The notes: generated by a model not told the origin, from the sequence alone. Counted from the stretch's first letter, positions 9,971 through 19,981 are shown. The stretch is 42,506 bases of DNA from Gammaproteobacteria bacterium (GCA_024641505.1 JAHECY010000030.1:1-42506), one strand, 5' to 3'. Numbers and translations are program-made.

Positions 9971-12421
9971 ATGAAATTTCTGCTTACGCCCGGCTATCGT
10001 TCCGTCCTCTATGGTTCTTTCGTGTTGTTGGGGGCATGCGGCGATACCGACACCAGCGTATCCCGTAGCGGTGCCACTGAACGGTATTTGATTCAATGCA
10101 ACGCTTCCTGTACCGACACGGTCCGGGATATTGAGGCATTGGGGGGCAGTGTCACCATCAGTTACCGTAACATTCCCGCGCTGGCGGTCAACATGCCGGA
10201 GCAGGCCATCGCCAAAGCAGAGAAACTCGCCAGCGTGAAACTGATGGTCAAAGATGCCCAGGTCAGTTCACCGCGGCCCGTACATTCCGAAAAGGTCGAT
10301 TTCAATAAGCTAACGCAGGTAACTGCCGGCGACGCTCAAAGACTTACCAATCAGTTCATTACACGTCCCCATAATTATTTGCTGAACAGCGCCATGACCG
10401 GAGCCGCCGCCTTACATGAAGCCGGCGAGCTGGGCGCAGGTGTCATCGTCGCGGTCATCGACAGCGGCGTCTCCAACAATGCCGATGTCGTGCATGTGTT
10501 GCAAGATACGGTAATCGGCGGCGAAAACCTGGTGCCGGGTAGCGATGAACCCTCGGCAACCAGCACCCTCAACGACCCCCACGGCACCATGGTGGCCAGC
10601 ATGATCGCGGCCCACGGCGGCTTTATCATGGGTCCTGACTCCTTCATTGCCGCCGCGGTCAAGATGTATGCGCCGGACAGCATCTTGGAACTGGAGGATG
10701 GTGACTACCTGCTCCCCATGATCGGTACCGCACCGGCAGCCAATGTCTACGCCCTTAAAGTATTCCCCGCCGCCGGTGACGGCGCGCCCTCATCCCGGGT
10801 GTTGCTGGCCATGGACCGGGTGGTCACTCTGAAGCAGAACTTTCTCGACGGTGTGAGCACCGATCCGATCGCGGGTGATGGCAGTGAAACCGATCCGTTC
10901 GTGTACGAGGCCCTGAATATTCAGGTGGTCAACATGAGCCTGGGGGGGCCGGCGCTGTTTCCCGGTTTTGAACTGGACGATCTGCTGACATTGCAGATGC
11001 TGGCAGTGGATATCACGGTAACGACCGCCGCCGGCAACGATGGACCCACCGCGCTTACCGTGGGCAGTCCCGCCGGTGGCTATGGCACGCTGTCGGTCGG
11101 CGCCGCCAGCTCACCGGTCCATGAACGCATCTTGCGCGAATTGCAGTTCGGTCCCGGCAGTCCGCCGCCTGAACCAAGCCCGCCACCGGTATCCGAGAAC
11201 GGATTGGCGTTCCAGAACACCGCCATCGCGAAATTACCGAAGGGCGATCCGGGTGCGGGGAAGGTGTTCCGTCCCACAGACTATGTGCAAACCGCTTATT
11301 TCAGCTCCCGCGGTCCACTGGCGGACGGGCGTGTTGGCATCGATCTCATGGCCAACGGCGTCGCCTGTTATGTACAAGGCGCTAATGGTGATCTATTTCT
11401 GGTGTCGGGCACATCCTTTTCGTCACCCACCATCGCCGGAGCTGCCGCGCTGCTGCAAGCAGCCCTGCCGGAAACTCGTGCCGTGCAGATTCGTCAGGCC
11501 CTGCTGGAGAGCGCCAACCCGGACCTTATAGGCGCCATGCCCATGCCCATCGATCAAGGCCGAGGATTCGTTAACATCGCCAAAGCTCATGAATTGTTAC
11601 AGCAAGAGGAACTGGAAGCGAGGTTGCCGCGACTGCCGGAATTCGACAATCCCATGCTGATCAGCGAAAGTATCACGCGCAGCGGCCAACAAACCATCGA
11701 ACTGGAAAACGGCACCTATGGCGCGCATGTCAACCTGGTACCGGGACAGACCCGGCAATTCTATGTGCCGGTACGAAACACGACAGCGCACCTGGATGTG
11801 GACGTCAGCACGATCATGCCGGAACTTCCGCCGGAGGAACAAAATGCCATGTTCGGCGATGATCTTATCATCACGGTGGTGGACGCACCCACCTCCTACG
11901 GGGAGTTCCTGTTCGACGACTTCATTTTCGAGGACACCAATATCCCGGTGCCATACCCGCAACCCGGCCTGGTACGTGTGGCGGTCATGGGCGACTGGAC
12001 CAATGCCGGCCCAGTGGAAGCGGATGTGATGATTTCCGTCACATCGATGGACAACGTGCGGCCTTCCGTACGCGGCAGGATCAAGGACGAGGAAGAAGAT
12101 GTCTTCCAATTCGATGTTGGTGACAGCGTAACTCAGCTTAATTTCGTTCTTACCTGGATCCGAAACTGGTCTTACTCCCCCACACATGACATTGACATAG
12201 AGGTCTACGATCCCAATGGCGATCCCTACTTCGAGGGTGCCACTCTGCGTAGCCCGGAGATGTTTTCCGTCGACAGCGTTGTACCCGGTGTCTGGACCGT
12301 TAAGGTGGTCGGTTTTATGCTCCACGGCTTTGAAGACCGCTATGCGCTGTATGTGAGCCAACAGGACGGGCAAATCATGCAAACCAATACCCGGCGGTCG
12401 CAGGCGCGATCCAGCGACTGA
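9971..12421 (+). CDS. Subtilisin-like (S8) serine protease lipoprotein
   Basis: The 816-residue protein begins with a lipoprotein signal ending LLGAC (Cys23, followed by Gly, so outer-membrane sorting is plausible). The S8 catalytic triad is Asp164 in VAVIDSGV, His204 in DPHGTMVASMI and Ser482 in SGTSFSSPTIAGAAA, with the oxyanion Asn in AAGNDGP. The D-to-H distance is normal; the H-to-S distance is long because of inserts near residues 215-245 and 395-440, the latter Pro-rich. About 300 residues follow the catalytic domain and end in a beta-rich region (DIDIEVYDPNG, PGVWTVKVVGF) like a P-domain or pre-peptidase fold. The ATG at 9971 has AAGG eight bases upstream. It is probably a surface or periplasmic protease. 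Confidence 0.92.
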   Translation: MKFLLTPGYRSVLYGSFVLLGACGDTDTSVSRSGATERYLIQCNASCTDTVRDIEALGGSVTISYRNIPALAVNMPEQAIAKAEKLASVKLMVKDAQVSSPRPVHSEKVDFNKLTQVTAGDAQRLTNQFITRPHNYLLNSAMTGAAALHEAGELGAGVIVAVIDSGVSNNADVVHVLQDTVIGGENLVPGSDEPSATSTLNDPHGTMVASMIAAHGGFIMGPDSFIAAAVKMYAPDSILELEDGDYLLPMIGTAPAANVYALKVFPAAGDGAPSSRVLLAMDRVVTLKQNFLDGVSTDPIAGDGSETDPFVYEALNIQVVNMSLGGPALFPGFELDDLLTLQMLAVDITVTTAAGNDGPTALTVGSPAGGYGTLSVGAASSPVHERILRELQFGPGSPPPEPSPPPVSENGLAFQNTAIAKLPKGDPGAGKVFRPTDYVQTAYFSSRGPLADGRVGIDLMANGVACYVQGANGDLFLVSGTSFSSPTIAGAAALLQAALPETRAVQIRQALLESANPDLIGAMPMPIDQGRGFVNIAKAHELLQQEELEARLPRLPEFDNPMLISESITRSGQQTIELENGTYGAHVNLVPGQTRQFYVPVRNTTAHLDVDVSTIMPELPPEEQNAMFGDDLIITVVDAPTSYGEFLFDDFIFEDTNIPVPYPQPGLVRVAVMGDWTNAGPVEADVMISVTSMDNVRPSVRGRIKDEEEDVFQFDVGDSVTQLNFVLTWIRNWSYSPTHDIDIEVYDPNGDPYFEGATLRSPEMFSVDSVVPGVWTVKVVGFMLHGFEDRYALYVSQQDGQIMQTNTRRSQARSSD

Positions 12422-12736
12422 TGTGGCTTAATAATATCCAAAAACTAAAACAGGATTTGTTATACCTGCGATGAACTTACCCCCCATGTCAGGAACGTTT
12501 GGCGCCTTTAGGCGCCCCATATGTCTTATTCCCGACACTTTTTGGCCTGTTTTACCTCATCGGTCCCCATGCCTCGCTGAGCTGCGGATAAATCAGGGAA
12601 TTTCGTTTCGCAACAGATGAATATCTGGGATCAACGGATAAATGATGCAACAATGACCTGGATACTGGCTTTTACCCCGCCATCCAATATGACATAATCC
12701 TTTTTTATAATCAGGATGAAGTGAGTAACTCTACCC
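12422..12736. other. Intergenic region with stem-loop and possible promoter
   Basis: The 315 bases contain a small hairpin, GGCGCC-TTTA-GGCGCC, at 12501-12516. It has no following T-run, so it is at best a weak terminator for the protease gene. A TATAAT at 12706-12711 without a convincing -35 box could serve the PAS/GGDEF/EAL gene. No gene is seen. Confidence 0.4.
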
Positions 12737-15652
12737 ATGTCCGGCGATCCAGCACAGCACCCTAATCCCCTTTCCGTAGACGCCTTTCTCGCATCGATGC
12801 CCGGTGCCGTGGTGGTGTTCGACGATCAGGGGTTGATTCAAGAAGTCAATCGCAAGGCATTGGCATTGTTCGATTACCCCAGGGACGCACTCATCGGCGC
12901 GGACATTACCGTCATCCTGCCTTACATCGATCAATACCTCGATGAATCTCTCAGCGACTTCTTTCTCCTGGATCAACCGGGCACTGTCAGTCCACTACAT
13001 TACCAGGTGACGAGCGTGAATCAGGCCGGCGTCGAACGGCAGATGGATCTGTATCTGACCGTCATTCCACGCGACCATCACCTGATGTTTTGCGCCAACC
13101 TGCTTGAGGAATACACCTCCCACCCCAGCCAACACAACCCGACCCAGGAGAGCTTGACGACCATATTCAATCATGCGGCAATTGGCATGATGATTCTGGA
13201 TCTGGAACAACATGTCATCGATGTCAATCCTGCGCTGCAACGCATGCTTCAGTACTCCAGGAACGAACTGTGCGGCAAGACATTCACTGACATCACCCAC
13301 CCGGAAGACACCCAGTTGGGTACGCGTCTGTTCAACGATCTGGTACAGGGGAAACAGGACCATTATCAGTTGGTGAAACGCTATTTACGCAAGGACGGTG
13401 CCTCGGTATATTGCCGAATAACCGTGTCCCTGCTGCCAGATGAAAGCGCACAGCCATTGCATGTGTTGAGCATGATCGAGGACATCACCGAGCAGAAAAA
13501 GGCGCAGGAGGCGTTGGAGAACAACCATGCGGAACTGGAAAAACGCGTCCATGAGCGTACCGAGGCGCTAACCGCCGCCAATCGCAGCCTGATACAACAA
13601 ATCGAGCAGCGCAAACTTACCGAACAAGCCCTTGGCGAAACCGAGGCCCGATTCAGCAGCGTGGTGCGTAATGCCCCGATCATCGTTTTTTCCATTGACG
13701 AAAACGGATACTTCACCGACATCGACGGCAAAGGCCTGGATCTACTGCACCTTAAGTCGGAGCAAGTCGTTGGCACCACAATGTTTAACCTGTTCACCCC
13801 GGCACAAGCCTTTCATCAGAGCATGACCAAGGTGCTGGCGGGACAAACCATAACACGCACCATCGACATCCAGGACAAGGTGTTCGATCTTTGGTGCGCC
13901 CCAACCATGGACAGCAGCGGTAAAATACGTGGTCTCACCGGCGTCATGGCTGACATTACCGATCGCACTCGCGCTCAACAGAAGATTAACGCATCGGCCA
14001 AAGATCTGAGCACCATCCTTAACAACTTGCAGGATACGTTTTACCGGACCGATATGCACGGCAAGGTATTGATGGTATCCCCTTCAGTAAAGCCGTTGCT
14101 CGGATACACCCAGGAAGAATTGATCGGCACCGCCATCTCGGACTTATATGTGGATGCGGCGAACCGTGAGCAATTTCTCAATTTGCTCAAACAAAACAAC
14201 GGCTATGTCAATAATTATGAAACACCGCTGCGGCGCAAGGACGGTTCCATTATATGGGTGTCCACCAACGCGCACTGGTGTCGCGACACCAACAGCAATA
14301 TTATCGGCATCGAAGGCATTACCCGCGACATCACCAAGACCAAGCGCACTGCTCAACGCCTCTACTATCTGGCGAATTATGATGCCCTGACCGAACTGCC
14401 AAATCGAACCTTGTTCCGCGACCGGTTAAAGCATGCTATGGCTCTGGCCCGTCGCAATCAGAAAATCGTAGCCTTGTTTTTTCTCGATATCGACCATTTC
14501 AAGGACATCAATGACAGTCTCGGCCACATCGCCGGCGACCAGTTGTTACAGGGGGTGGCCAAACGCATTCAAAGCTGCGCACGTGAAGGTGATACCGTGG
14601 CACGCATGGGAGGCGACGAGTTCACGGTGATTCTCGAGGGCTTGCGCGAAGCCAGCGATGCCGAACATGTTGCGGTCAAAATCATCGAGGCGATGGCGGC
14701 GCCGTTCGCCATCGAGAGCCACGACATCTACGTATCACCCAGCATAGGCATTGCGCTGTTCCCCAATGACGGCGTCAATATCGACAAACTGGTGCGCAAT
14801 GCCGATACCGCCATGTATCAGGCCAAGGGATCCGGACGCAACAATTTCAAGTTTTTCAATCCTGACATGAAGACCATGGCAATCGAAAACTTGATGTTGC
14901 AGAACAATCTGCGCAATGCCATCGACAACCGGCAGTTCCTGCTGTATTACCAACCGCAACTGGATCTGACTTCCGGTCATATGATCGGCATGGAGGCATT
15001 GATCCGTTGGCGGCATCCGGAACACGGTGTCATGCAGCCAGTTGATTTTATCCCCATCGCCGAACAATTGGGTATGATAACGGCAATTGATGAATGGGTA
15101 GTGCGCACTGTTTGTCACCAGATCGTCGCCTGGCGTGAAGCCAAGCTGGCGCCAGTCAAGATTGCCATTAACTTGTCTTCCCTGCAATTTCAACAACCGG
15201 ATTTCGCCAATACGGTACGCGCAATTCTTGAAGAAACCGGCGCTGATCCATCCTGTCTGGAGTTCGAAATCACCGAAAGTGTTCTCATCAGTGACGTTGA
15301 CCAGGCGATTCGCACATTAAAAGAATTTAGCGCGTGCGGTATCCGGATTTGTGTCGATGACTTCGGCATCGGCTACAGCTCGCTGAGTTATCTCAAGCAA
15401 TTTCCGCTCGACACCTTGAAAATCGATCGCAGCTTTATCCGTGAAATTGGCACCGGCGGTAACAGCGATGCCGTTACCGAAGCCATCATCGGCCTGGGTC
15501 ACAGCCTTAAATTGAAGGTCGTGGCGGAAGGTGTGGAGCGTGAGGATCAGTTGTCTTTCCTGGTGCCCAAAGGCTGCGATATCGTACAGGGTTATTTGTT
15601 CAGTGGCCCCTGCACCGCCAACGACATCACCGAATGGATGGCACCGGCATAA
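12737..15652 (+). CDS. Multi-PAS GGDEF-EAL protein (c-di-GMP synthesis and breakdown)
   Basis: The 971-residue cytoplasmic protein has four PAS-like modules (about 15-130, 140-255, 300-415, 425-545), a coiled coil near 255-300, a GGDEF domain (about 550-715) and an EAL domain (about 725-970). No membrane segment is seen. Both catalytic domains look intact: GGDEF at 625-629 with an inhibitory-site RxxD at R616-D619, and EAL at 753-755 with NLS, EITES, DDFGIGYSS and VAEGVER motifs. It could therefore make and degrade c-di-GMP, with the PAS domains setting the balance. The second PAS is of the PAS/PAC type followed by ITEQKKAQ. A purine-rich AGGATGAAGTGAG lies before the ATG. No PAS ligand is evident from sequence. 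Confidence 0.94.
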   Translation: MSGDPAQHPNPLSVDAFLASMPGAVVVFDDQGLIQEVNRKALALFDYPRDALIGADITVILPYIDQYLDESLSDFFLLDQPGTVSPLHYQVTSVNQAGVERQMDLYLTVIPRDHHLMFCANLLEEYTSHPSQHNPTQESLTTIFNHAAIGMMILDLEQHVIDVNPALQRMLQYSRNELCGKTFTDITHPEDTQLGTRLFNDLVQGKQDHYQLVKRYLRKDGASVYCRITVSLLPDESAQPLHVLSMIEDITEQKKAQEALENNHAELEKRVHERTEALTAANRSLIQQIEQRKLTEQALGETEARFSSVVRNAPIIVFSIDENGYFTDIDGKGLDLLHLKSEQVVGTTMFNLFTPAQAFHQSMTKVLAGQTITRTIDIQDKVFDLWCAPTMDSSGKIRGLTGVMADITDRTRAQQKINASAKDLSTILNNLQDTFYRTDMHGKVLMVSPSVKPLLGYTQEELIGTAISDLYVDAANREQFLNLLKQNNGYVNNYETPLRRKDGSIIWVSTNAHWCRDTNSNIIGIEGITRDITKTKRTAQRLYYLANYDALTELPNRTLFRDRLKHAMALARRNQKIVALFFLDIDHFKDINDSLGHIAGDQLLQGVAKRIQSCAREGDTVARMGGDEFTVILEGLREASDAEHVAVKIIEAMAAPFAIESHDIYVSPSIGIALFPNDGVNIDKLVRNADTAMYQAKGSGRNNFKFFNPDMKTMAIENLMLQNNLRNAIDNRQFLLYYQPQLDLTSGHMIGMEALIRWRHPEHGVMQPVDFIPIAEQLGMITAIDEWVVRTVCHQIVAWREAKLAPVKIAINLSSLQFQQPDFANTVRAILEETGADPSCLEFEITESVLISDVDQAIRTLKEFSACGIRICVDDFGIGYSSLSYLKQFPLDTLKIDRSFIREIGTGGNSDAVTEAIIGLGHSLKLKVVAEGVEREDQLSFLVPKGCDIVQGYLFSGPCTANDITEWMAPA

Positions 15653-15755
15653 CTTCGGTATCAGGCTCCGGTCACCGCGCCGCAAATGTAGCTACGCAGC
15701 GTGCATGCATTACGATCCAGGCGCCTGAATATCTTCCGCGTTGAAGTAACAGAAC

Positions 15756-15920
15756 GGTGCGTCATACGCACCCCGCGCACGGCATCGGCAATCGCGCGAT
15801 ACGCGGTGACGGGGCTTGATGTGCGTGAGACAAACCTAGTGGTCCATATGTGTAAAATACAGTGACACCCATACGTGCCGCGCGCAGTGAACAGTTTCGG
15901 TAGAGTGCGTTATGCGCACC
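15756..15920. repeat. Second pair of REP-like palindromes
   Basis: GGTGCGTCATACGCACC at 15756-15772 is a perfect palindrome around a three-base centre. A second, slightly imperfect copy, GTGCGTTATGCGCAC, is at 15905-15919. The core GGTGCGT-N3-ACGCACC matches the two copies near 2.1 kb, which makes at least four copies in this window, all between genes. Confidence 0.6.
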
Positions 15921-16018
15921 ATTAACAGTGCCGGCGCCACCAAGCGTATAGCGGTTGTTACCTAATCATACGCGTGCACCACCAGATATTATTAGGCGCG
16001 CAGTACGCAGCCAACACC

Positions 16019-16044
16019 GGGCGGCGCTGTCAGCAGCGCCGCCC
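16019..16044 (-). terminator. Strong hairpin after the globin receptor gene
   Basis: A perfect 11-bp stem (16019-16029 with 16034-16044) closes a four-base loop twelve bases beyond the receptor stop codon. It is very GC-rich and has no clear T-run, so it may act as a partial or Rho-assisted terminator or an mRNA 3' protector. Confidence 0.6.
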
Positions 16045-16055
16045 GTCACTGTCGA

Positions 16056-18953
16056 CTAAAACTCATCCCAGTTTTCGCTGTCATCACCGCGTGATGCCGG
16101 CCGCGAGGCGGGTTTGCGGGCCGGTGGCGCAGCGGCGTTACGGGCTTGCGTTGCAGGTCGGCGCGGCGCGTTCGACTGGGCTGACGGCCGTGACCGGTTT
16201 TGCCGTTGTGGTTCATCATCGCCCTGGCCGCCGTCTTCCTGCACCTGGAAAAATGACATCAGATCCTCAAGTTGCTTGGCTTGCTCATCCAGAGCTTCAC
16301 TGGCGGCCGCCGCTTCTTCAACCAGCGCGGCATTTTGTTGGGTGACTTCGTCCATCTGGGTAACCGCCTTGTTGACCTGATCGATACCGGTGGACTGTTC
16401 CTGGCTGGCAGCGGCGATTTCGGAAATAATATCGCTGACCTTCTTCACAGCGGTGACGATCTCTTGCAGCGTTTTACCCGAGTCATCAACCAGGCGCGTG
16501 CCATCTTCGACCTTTTCGACGCTGTCGTTGATCAGTGCCTTGATTTCCTTGGCGGCAGCGGCGCTGCGCTGTGCCAGATTGCGGACTTCAGTCGCTACCA
16601 CCGCAAAACCTCGCCCTTGTTCGCCGGCACGTGCGGCTTCCACCGCGGCGTTTAACGCCAGCAAATTGGTCTGGAACGCAATTTCGTCGATAACACCAAT
16701 GATATCGGCGATTTTCTTGCTTGACTGATTAATCGCGCCCATGGCGCCAACGGCCTTACCGACAATGTCCCCGCCTTTCTCGGCCTGATTTCGGGCATCA
16801 CTGGCCAGTTGATTAGCCTGCCGGGCATTATCGGCATTCTGTTTCACGGTGCTGGTCAGTTCTTCCATGCTGGACGCTGTTTCTTCCAGGGATGATGCCT
16901 GCTCTTCGGTACGTTGACTCAAATCCGTATTGCCTTGCGCGATCTCAGATGACGCGGAGGCGATACTGTTGGTGGTTTCGCGTACCTTGGTAACCGTATT
17001 GCGCAAACTGGTTCCCGCTTTGTTGATGGCTTTGGCCAATACCGCGAACTCGCCTTTGTAGTCCTTATTGATATAACTGTTTACAAGATCGCCCTTGGAA
17101 CGCTGCACCATGACATCCATTACGTCCTTGATGGGCTCCACCACGGAATCCAACATACTATTGATGCCTTCGGCCAAATTCTTCATGAAGCCTTCATATT
17201 TCTCGGCGTCGATACGACTATCCAGCTCACCTTCCGAGGCTCCCTGAATCAGTTTTTCGATTTGTCGCTGTGCATCCATTTGCTCGGTAATATCCTTCCA
17301 TTCAACGGTATTACCGATCTGTTTACCATCGCGATCGACAATCGCCGTCAATGTCAGGGAAAATTCCAAATCGGCTACCTTGATTTCAACCTGATGCGGC
17401 ATGCGTGTCATGTCGCGCATGATGGCACGTTGATGCTGCGGATTCTTGTGAAATTGGTCGATGCACTGTCCGACAATATTGTTGATATCGAAACCGGGGA
17501 ATATCTGGCGCAGCTTGTATTGGTGCTTGGACAGCATGTTAACCACCGAGGGATTGCAGTAGGTTATCCGGGCATCCATATCCGCCATCATCAGTGCCGT
17601 TGTGGAACCGGCAACCGCGGATGTCAAACGGGCCACTTCCGTTTCCTTGATTCGCAGCTCCGTGACATCGGCCCATTCCAGGGTATTCCCCATGTAATTG
17701 CCCTGCAGATCCACGATCGCATTGACCCGGATTCTGAAGACCAGCGGCCCGACATGAATATCGGACTCGTGCGGCAGATTCCTCGGGTCGGACAACAATT
17801 TACGCTGATGCGCGGGATTACGATGGAAAATGTCGATGCAGGTACCGATAAGCCTGTCGACACGAAAGCCAGGATAGATACTGGCGAGAGTTGCCTCGTG
17901 CTTGCGCAACAGTTCCGTGGTCTGCACATTGGCGTAGGTTATTTCGAGATTACGATTAATCATCATGATCGCGGTCTGGGCGCCGTCCACGGCGCGCTGT
18001 AAACGGAATGCTTCTTCCTCTTTCTTGCGTTTGGTCGTGACATCGGTCCATTGCACCACATAGCCAACAAGATTACCGCGCGCATCAACCAAGGCACGTG
18101 TTTCATGTTCAAATATGAAATGACCGGGTGTGATTTCACCATTGCGCGCGCCACCGCGATGCAGTCCGCGCAGGATTTGTTTGATCGCATTTGGATCTTT
18201 GTGGTAGCGATGAATACTGCCACCCAGCACATGACTGACTTTGAAGCCCGGCAAATAAGCGGCCAAATCACCTTCGATAGCAGTGAGAATATCGCGGGCC
18301 TTCTTGTTCACGAATATAATATTTTCGTCAGCATCCGCGATCATGATATTCATCGGTGCGTATTCTAGAATGTCGGCGAGCACGTGTATGTCATCCAATA
18401 CTACGCTTCCTTCCTGCATTTCATTGATGTTCGCGCCACTAGTCACATTCTGTCTCCTGTTCTGATCTGTACTTTTATATGCTTGAATCATTACCTGCGC
18501 CACGGTGTCCAACGCGCGCACCCAGGCACTGTTAACTCGCGGACTCCACTTGTCGCCGGCCAGCTCCCGCATTACGTCCAACAATGTTGTCGCGACCGCC
18601 TTGTAGTGTTCCGGCTTTGCGCCATAGGCCTCGTGCCTGCGTCCCAAGGCAGTCAAAGCCTGGTGCAGCTTTTCCGGAGCACGCAACGCGCCGACGGTAA
18701 GTGCCAATGCGGCAAGCAGTTTTTTCTGCTGTTCCTGCGGATCCACTCCGTCAAACAACGGGATGACCTGTGGATATCGCTTAAATAACGAATCATAAAA
18801 CCGGCGCACCAGCTCCTCGCCTTGCGGTGCCAGCAGAGCGAAAGACTCTTCCAAAACCGGCACATCCAGATCCGCACCCACGTCGTTCAAGTCAAAATCC
18901 TGATCTTGACCAGCCAGTGGATCGGATCCAAGCTTATTTGAGCGCCTAACCAT
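16056..18953 (-). CDS. Soluble globin-PAS methyl-accepting chemotaxis receptor
   Basis: The 965-residue receptor has no membrane segment. Domains in order: a globin (about 30-160), three PAS domains (about 190-310, 320-435, 445-555), a HAMP-like region (about 560-650) and a chemotaxis signalling domain with the tip [23 protein letters not shown] Pro/Arg-rich linker ends in NWDEF, the xWxxF-type CheR/CheB tether. The globin resembles flavohaemoglobin/Vitreoscilla globins, not the HemAT sensor globin: TyrB10 is Y53, GlnE7 is Q75 and the proximal His is H107 in RRHEAYGA. The PAS domains share FHxNPxHQ (YHKDPN in the first) and a Trp in LEWAD, VEWKD or VQWTD, which recalls the haem-PAS domains of Aer2. 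The ATG has GGAG six bases upstream. It lies 24 bases after the globin-CheW gene, in one operon. The ligand is probably O2 or NO (inference). Confidence 0.92.
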   Translation of the reverse strand: MVRRSNKLGSDPLAGQDQDFDLNDVGADLDVPVLEESFALLAPQGEELVRRFYDSLFKRYPQVIPLFDGVDPQEQQKKLLAALALTVGALRAPEKLHQALTALGRRHEAYGAKPEHYKAVATTLLDVMRELAGDKWSPRVNSAWVRALDTVAQVMIQAYKSTDQNRRQNVTSGANINEMQEGSVVLDDIHVLADILEYAPMNIMIADADENIIFVNKKARDILTAIEGDLAAYLPGFKVSHVLGGSIHRYHKDPNAIKQILRGLHRGGARNGEITPGHFIFEHETRALVDARGNLVGYVVQWTDVTTKRKKEEEAFRLQRAVDGAQTAIMMINRNLEITYANVQTTELLRKHEATLASIYPGFRVDRLIGTCIDIFHRNPAHQRKLLSDPRNLPHESDIHVGPLVFRIRVNAIVDLQGNYMGNTLEWADVTELRIKETEVARLTSAVAGSTTALMMADMDARITYCNPSVVNMLSKHQYKLRQIFPGFDINNIVGQCIDQFHKNPQHQRAIMRDMTRMPHQVEIKVADLEFSLTLTAIVDRDGKQIGNTVEWKDITEQMDAQRQIEKLIQGASEGELDSRIDAEKYEGFMKNLAEGINSMLDSVVEPIKDVMDVMVQRSKGDLVNSYINKDYKGEFAVLAKAINKAGTSLRNTVTKVRETTNSIASASSEIAQGNTDLSQRTEEQASSLEETASSMEELTSTVKQNADNARQANQLASDARNQAEKGGDIVGKAVGAMGAINQSSKKIADIIGVIDEIAFQTNLLALNAAVEAARAGEQGRGFAVVATEVRNLAQRSAAAAKEIKALINDSVEKVEDGTRLVDDSGKTLQEIVTAVKKVSDIISEIAAASQEQSTGIDQVNKAVTQMDEVTQQNAALVEEAAAASEALDEQAKQLEDLMSFFQVQEDGGQGDDEPQRQNRSRPSAQSNAPRRPATQARNAAAPPARKPASRPASRGDDSENWDEF

Positions 18954-18977
18954 AAATATCTCCGTTACTCATTTGTT

Positions 18978-19904
18978 TCATGCTTCACCAAACTCGATAA
19001 TGCCGTCGATATCCAGCATGATCACCATCTTCTCATCCAGCGTGGCCATACCTGCCACACATTCCACCGTGACTCCACCGCCAAAACTGGGTGGTGGGCA
19101 TATCTGGTTGGCGCCGATGCTGTAGACATCCGACACCGCATCCACAACGACGCCGATGGTGCGTGCGCGATCCTTGCTTTCCACACGCAGCACGACCACC
19201 ACCGTCTTGTTAACTTCTTCTTCCCTATATGCACTCAGCATCATTTGCGAAATGGTCTTCAATGCATTGCGCCATGCCACCGCGTACGCTTCCTGCCATT
19301 GGTCGCCGGCTACATCCCGCATGGACTCGATCAGCAGCTCAGTAACGATAGGATAATGCTGAGCGGTGGCACCGTATTTCTGGTGTTTTTCGCCAAACGA
19401 CTTCATGATTTTTTTCATTGCTGCCGGCTGCCGAAGATTTGCGACCACGGTTTTCATTGCCGTCAGCAGCTTCCGCTCCTGATCTTCATGTGAACTTGCA
19501 GAGAACAGCTTACGAACCTCCGGGTGGCGCTCGAACAAGCGGTTGTAAAATCCATGCACAAGATCGGCGCCTCTAGATGCCACAATTTGAAATGACGACT
19601 CCACAACGCTCGGATCAAACTCAAAAACTTCCGCGTATCGTTGCACCGAATCTTTCATTCCAAATCGTTTCCGCAAGCACACCACCGGTACAATAGTACC
19701 GCGCAGATTCATCACGCCCTTAATATACTTCGGTACATTCGGCAATGGTGTTACCGAATCCCATCCTTTAATTTCCTGGACGCGCAGAATATCGACCCCA
19801 TACTCTTCGCCATCTAGAATAAATGTCAGGTATTGGTTCTCACCGGACGAATTTTCAATTTTCTTATTGATATCGGCTTGCGCCAATGCAGCACTTGCGG
19901 CCAT
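18978..19904 (-). CDS. CheW adaptor with a globin domain inserted inside the CheW fold
   Basis: The 308-residue protein starts as a normal CheW (residues 22-86: YLTFILDGEEYGVDILRVQE, then YIKGVMNLRGTIVPVVCLRKRF). It breaks off to a complete globin (about 97-230) and resumes as CheW (231-306: TVVVVLRV, IGVVVDAVSDVYSI, GMATLDEKMVIMLDID). The split falls where E. coli CheW passes from the DLRIKF strand to the TVVIVL strand. Globin residues match the Vitreoscilla type: TyrB10 Y120 (GFYNRLFERHPEVRKLF), GlnE7 Q142 and proximal His H174 (GEKHQKYGA). The ATG at 19904 has AGG seven bases upstream; a TTG six codons earlier is less likely. CheW couples receptors to CheA, so a haem ligand could change coupling directly (inference). 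Confidence 0.93.
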   Translation of the reverse strand: MAASAALAQADINKKIENSSGENQYLTFILDGEEYGVDILRVQEIKGWDSVTPLPNVPKYIKGVMNLRGTIVPVVCLRKRFGMKDSVQRYAEVFEFDPSVVESSFQIVASRGADLVHGFYNRLFERHPEVRKLFSASSHEDQERKLLTAMKTVVANLRQPAAMKKIMKSFGEKHQKYGATAQHYPIVTELLIESMRDVAGDQWQEAYAVAWRNALKTISQMMLSAYREEEVNKTVVVVLRVESKDRARTIGVVVDAVSDVYSIGANQICPPPSFGGGVTVECVAGMATLDEKMVIMLDIDGIIEFGEA

Positions 19905-19953
19905 GTCACAACCTGTTAACAATTATAATTCGTGGGTAGTAAAAGCTAACCGG

Positions 19954-19981
19954 TTAACGGCGTGTACGAAATTATTCTTTA
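19954..19981 (-). promoter_or_regulatory. Sigma-28 (FliA)-like promoter for the globin chemosensory operon
   Basis: On the minus strand TAAAG (19981-19977) is followed after 15 bases by GCCGTTAA (19961-19954). The flagellar sigma-28 consensus is TAAAG-N14-GCCGATAA, so there is one mismatch and one extra spacer base. The implied start site is about 40 bases before the ATG of the globin-CheW gene. Confidence 0.5.

Larger units (their letters stand above)
15653..16055. other. Convergent intergenic region with palindromic repeats
   Basis: These 403 bases lie between two convergent genes. They hold the REP-like palindromes (15756-15920) and the strong receptor-gene hairpin (16019-16044), both listed separately. 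I see no gene. Confidence 0.5.

Noticed and set aside
16056-18953. HemAT-type globin-coupled sensor
   Set aside because: The globin has the flavohaemoglobin/Vitreoscilla pattern (Tyr B10, Gln E7, RHxxYGA), not the HemAT sensor-globin pattern, and PAS domains follow it.
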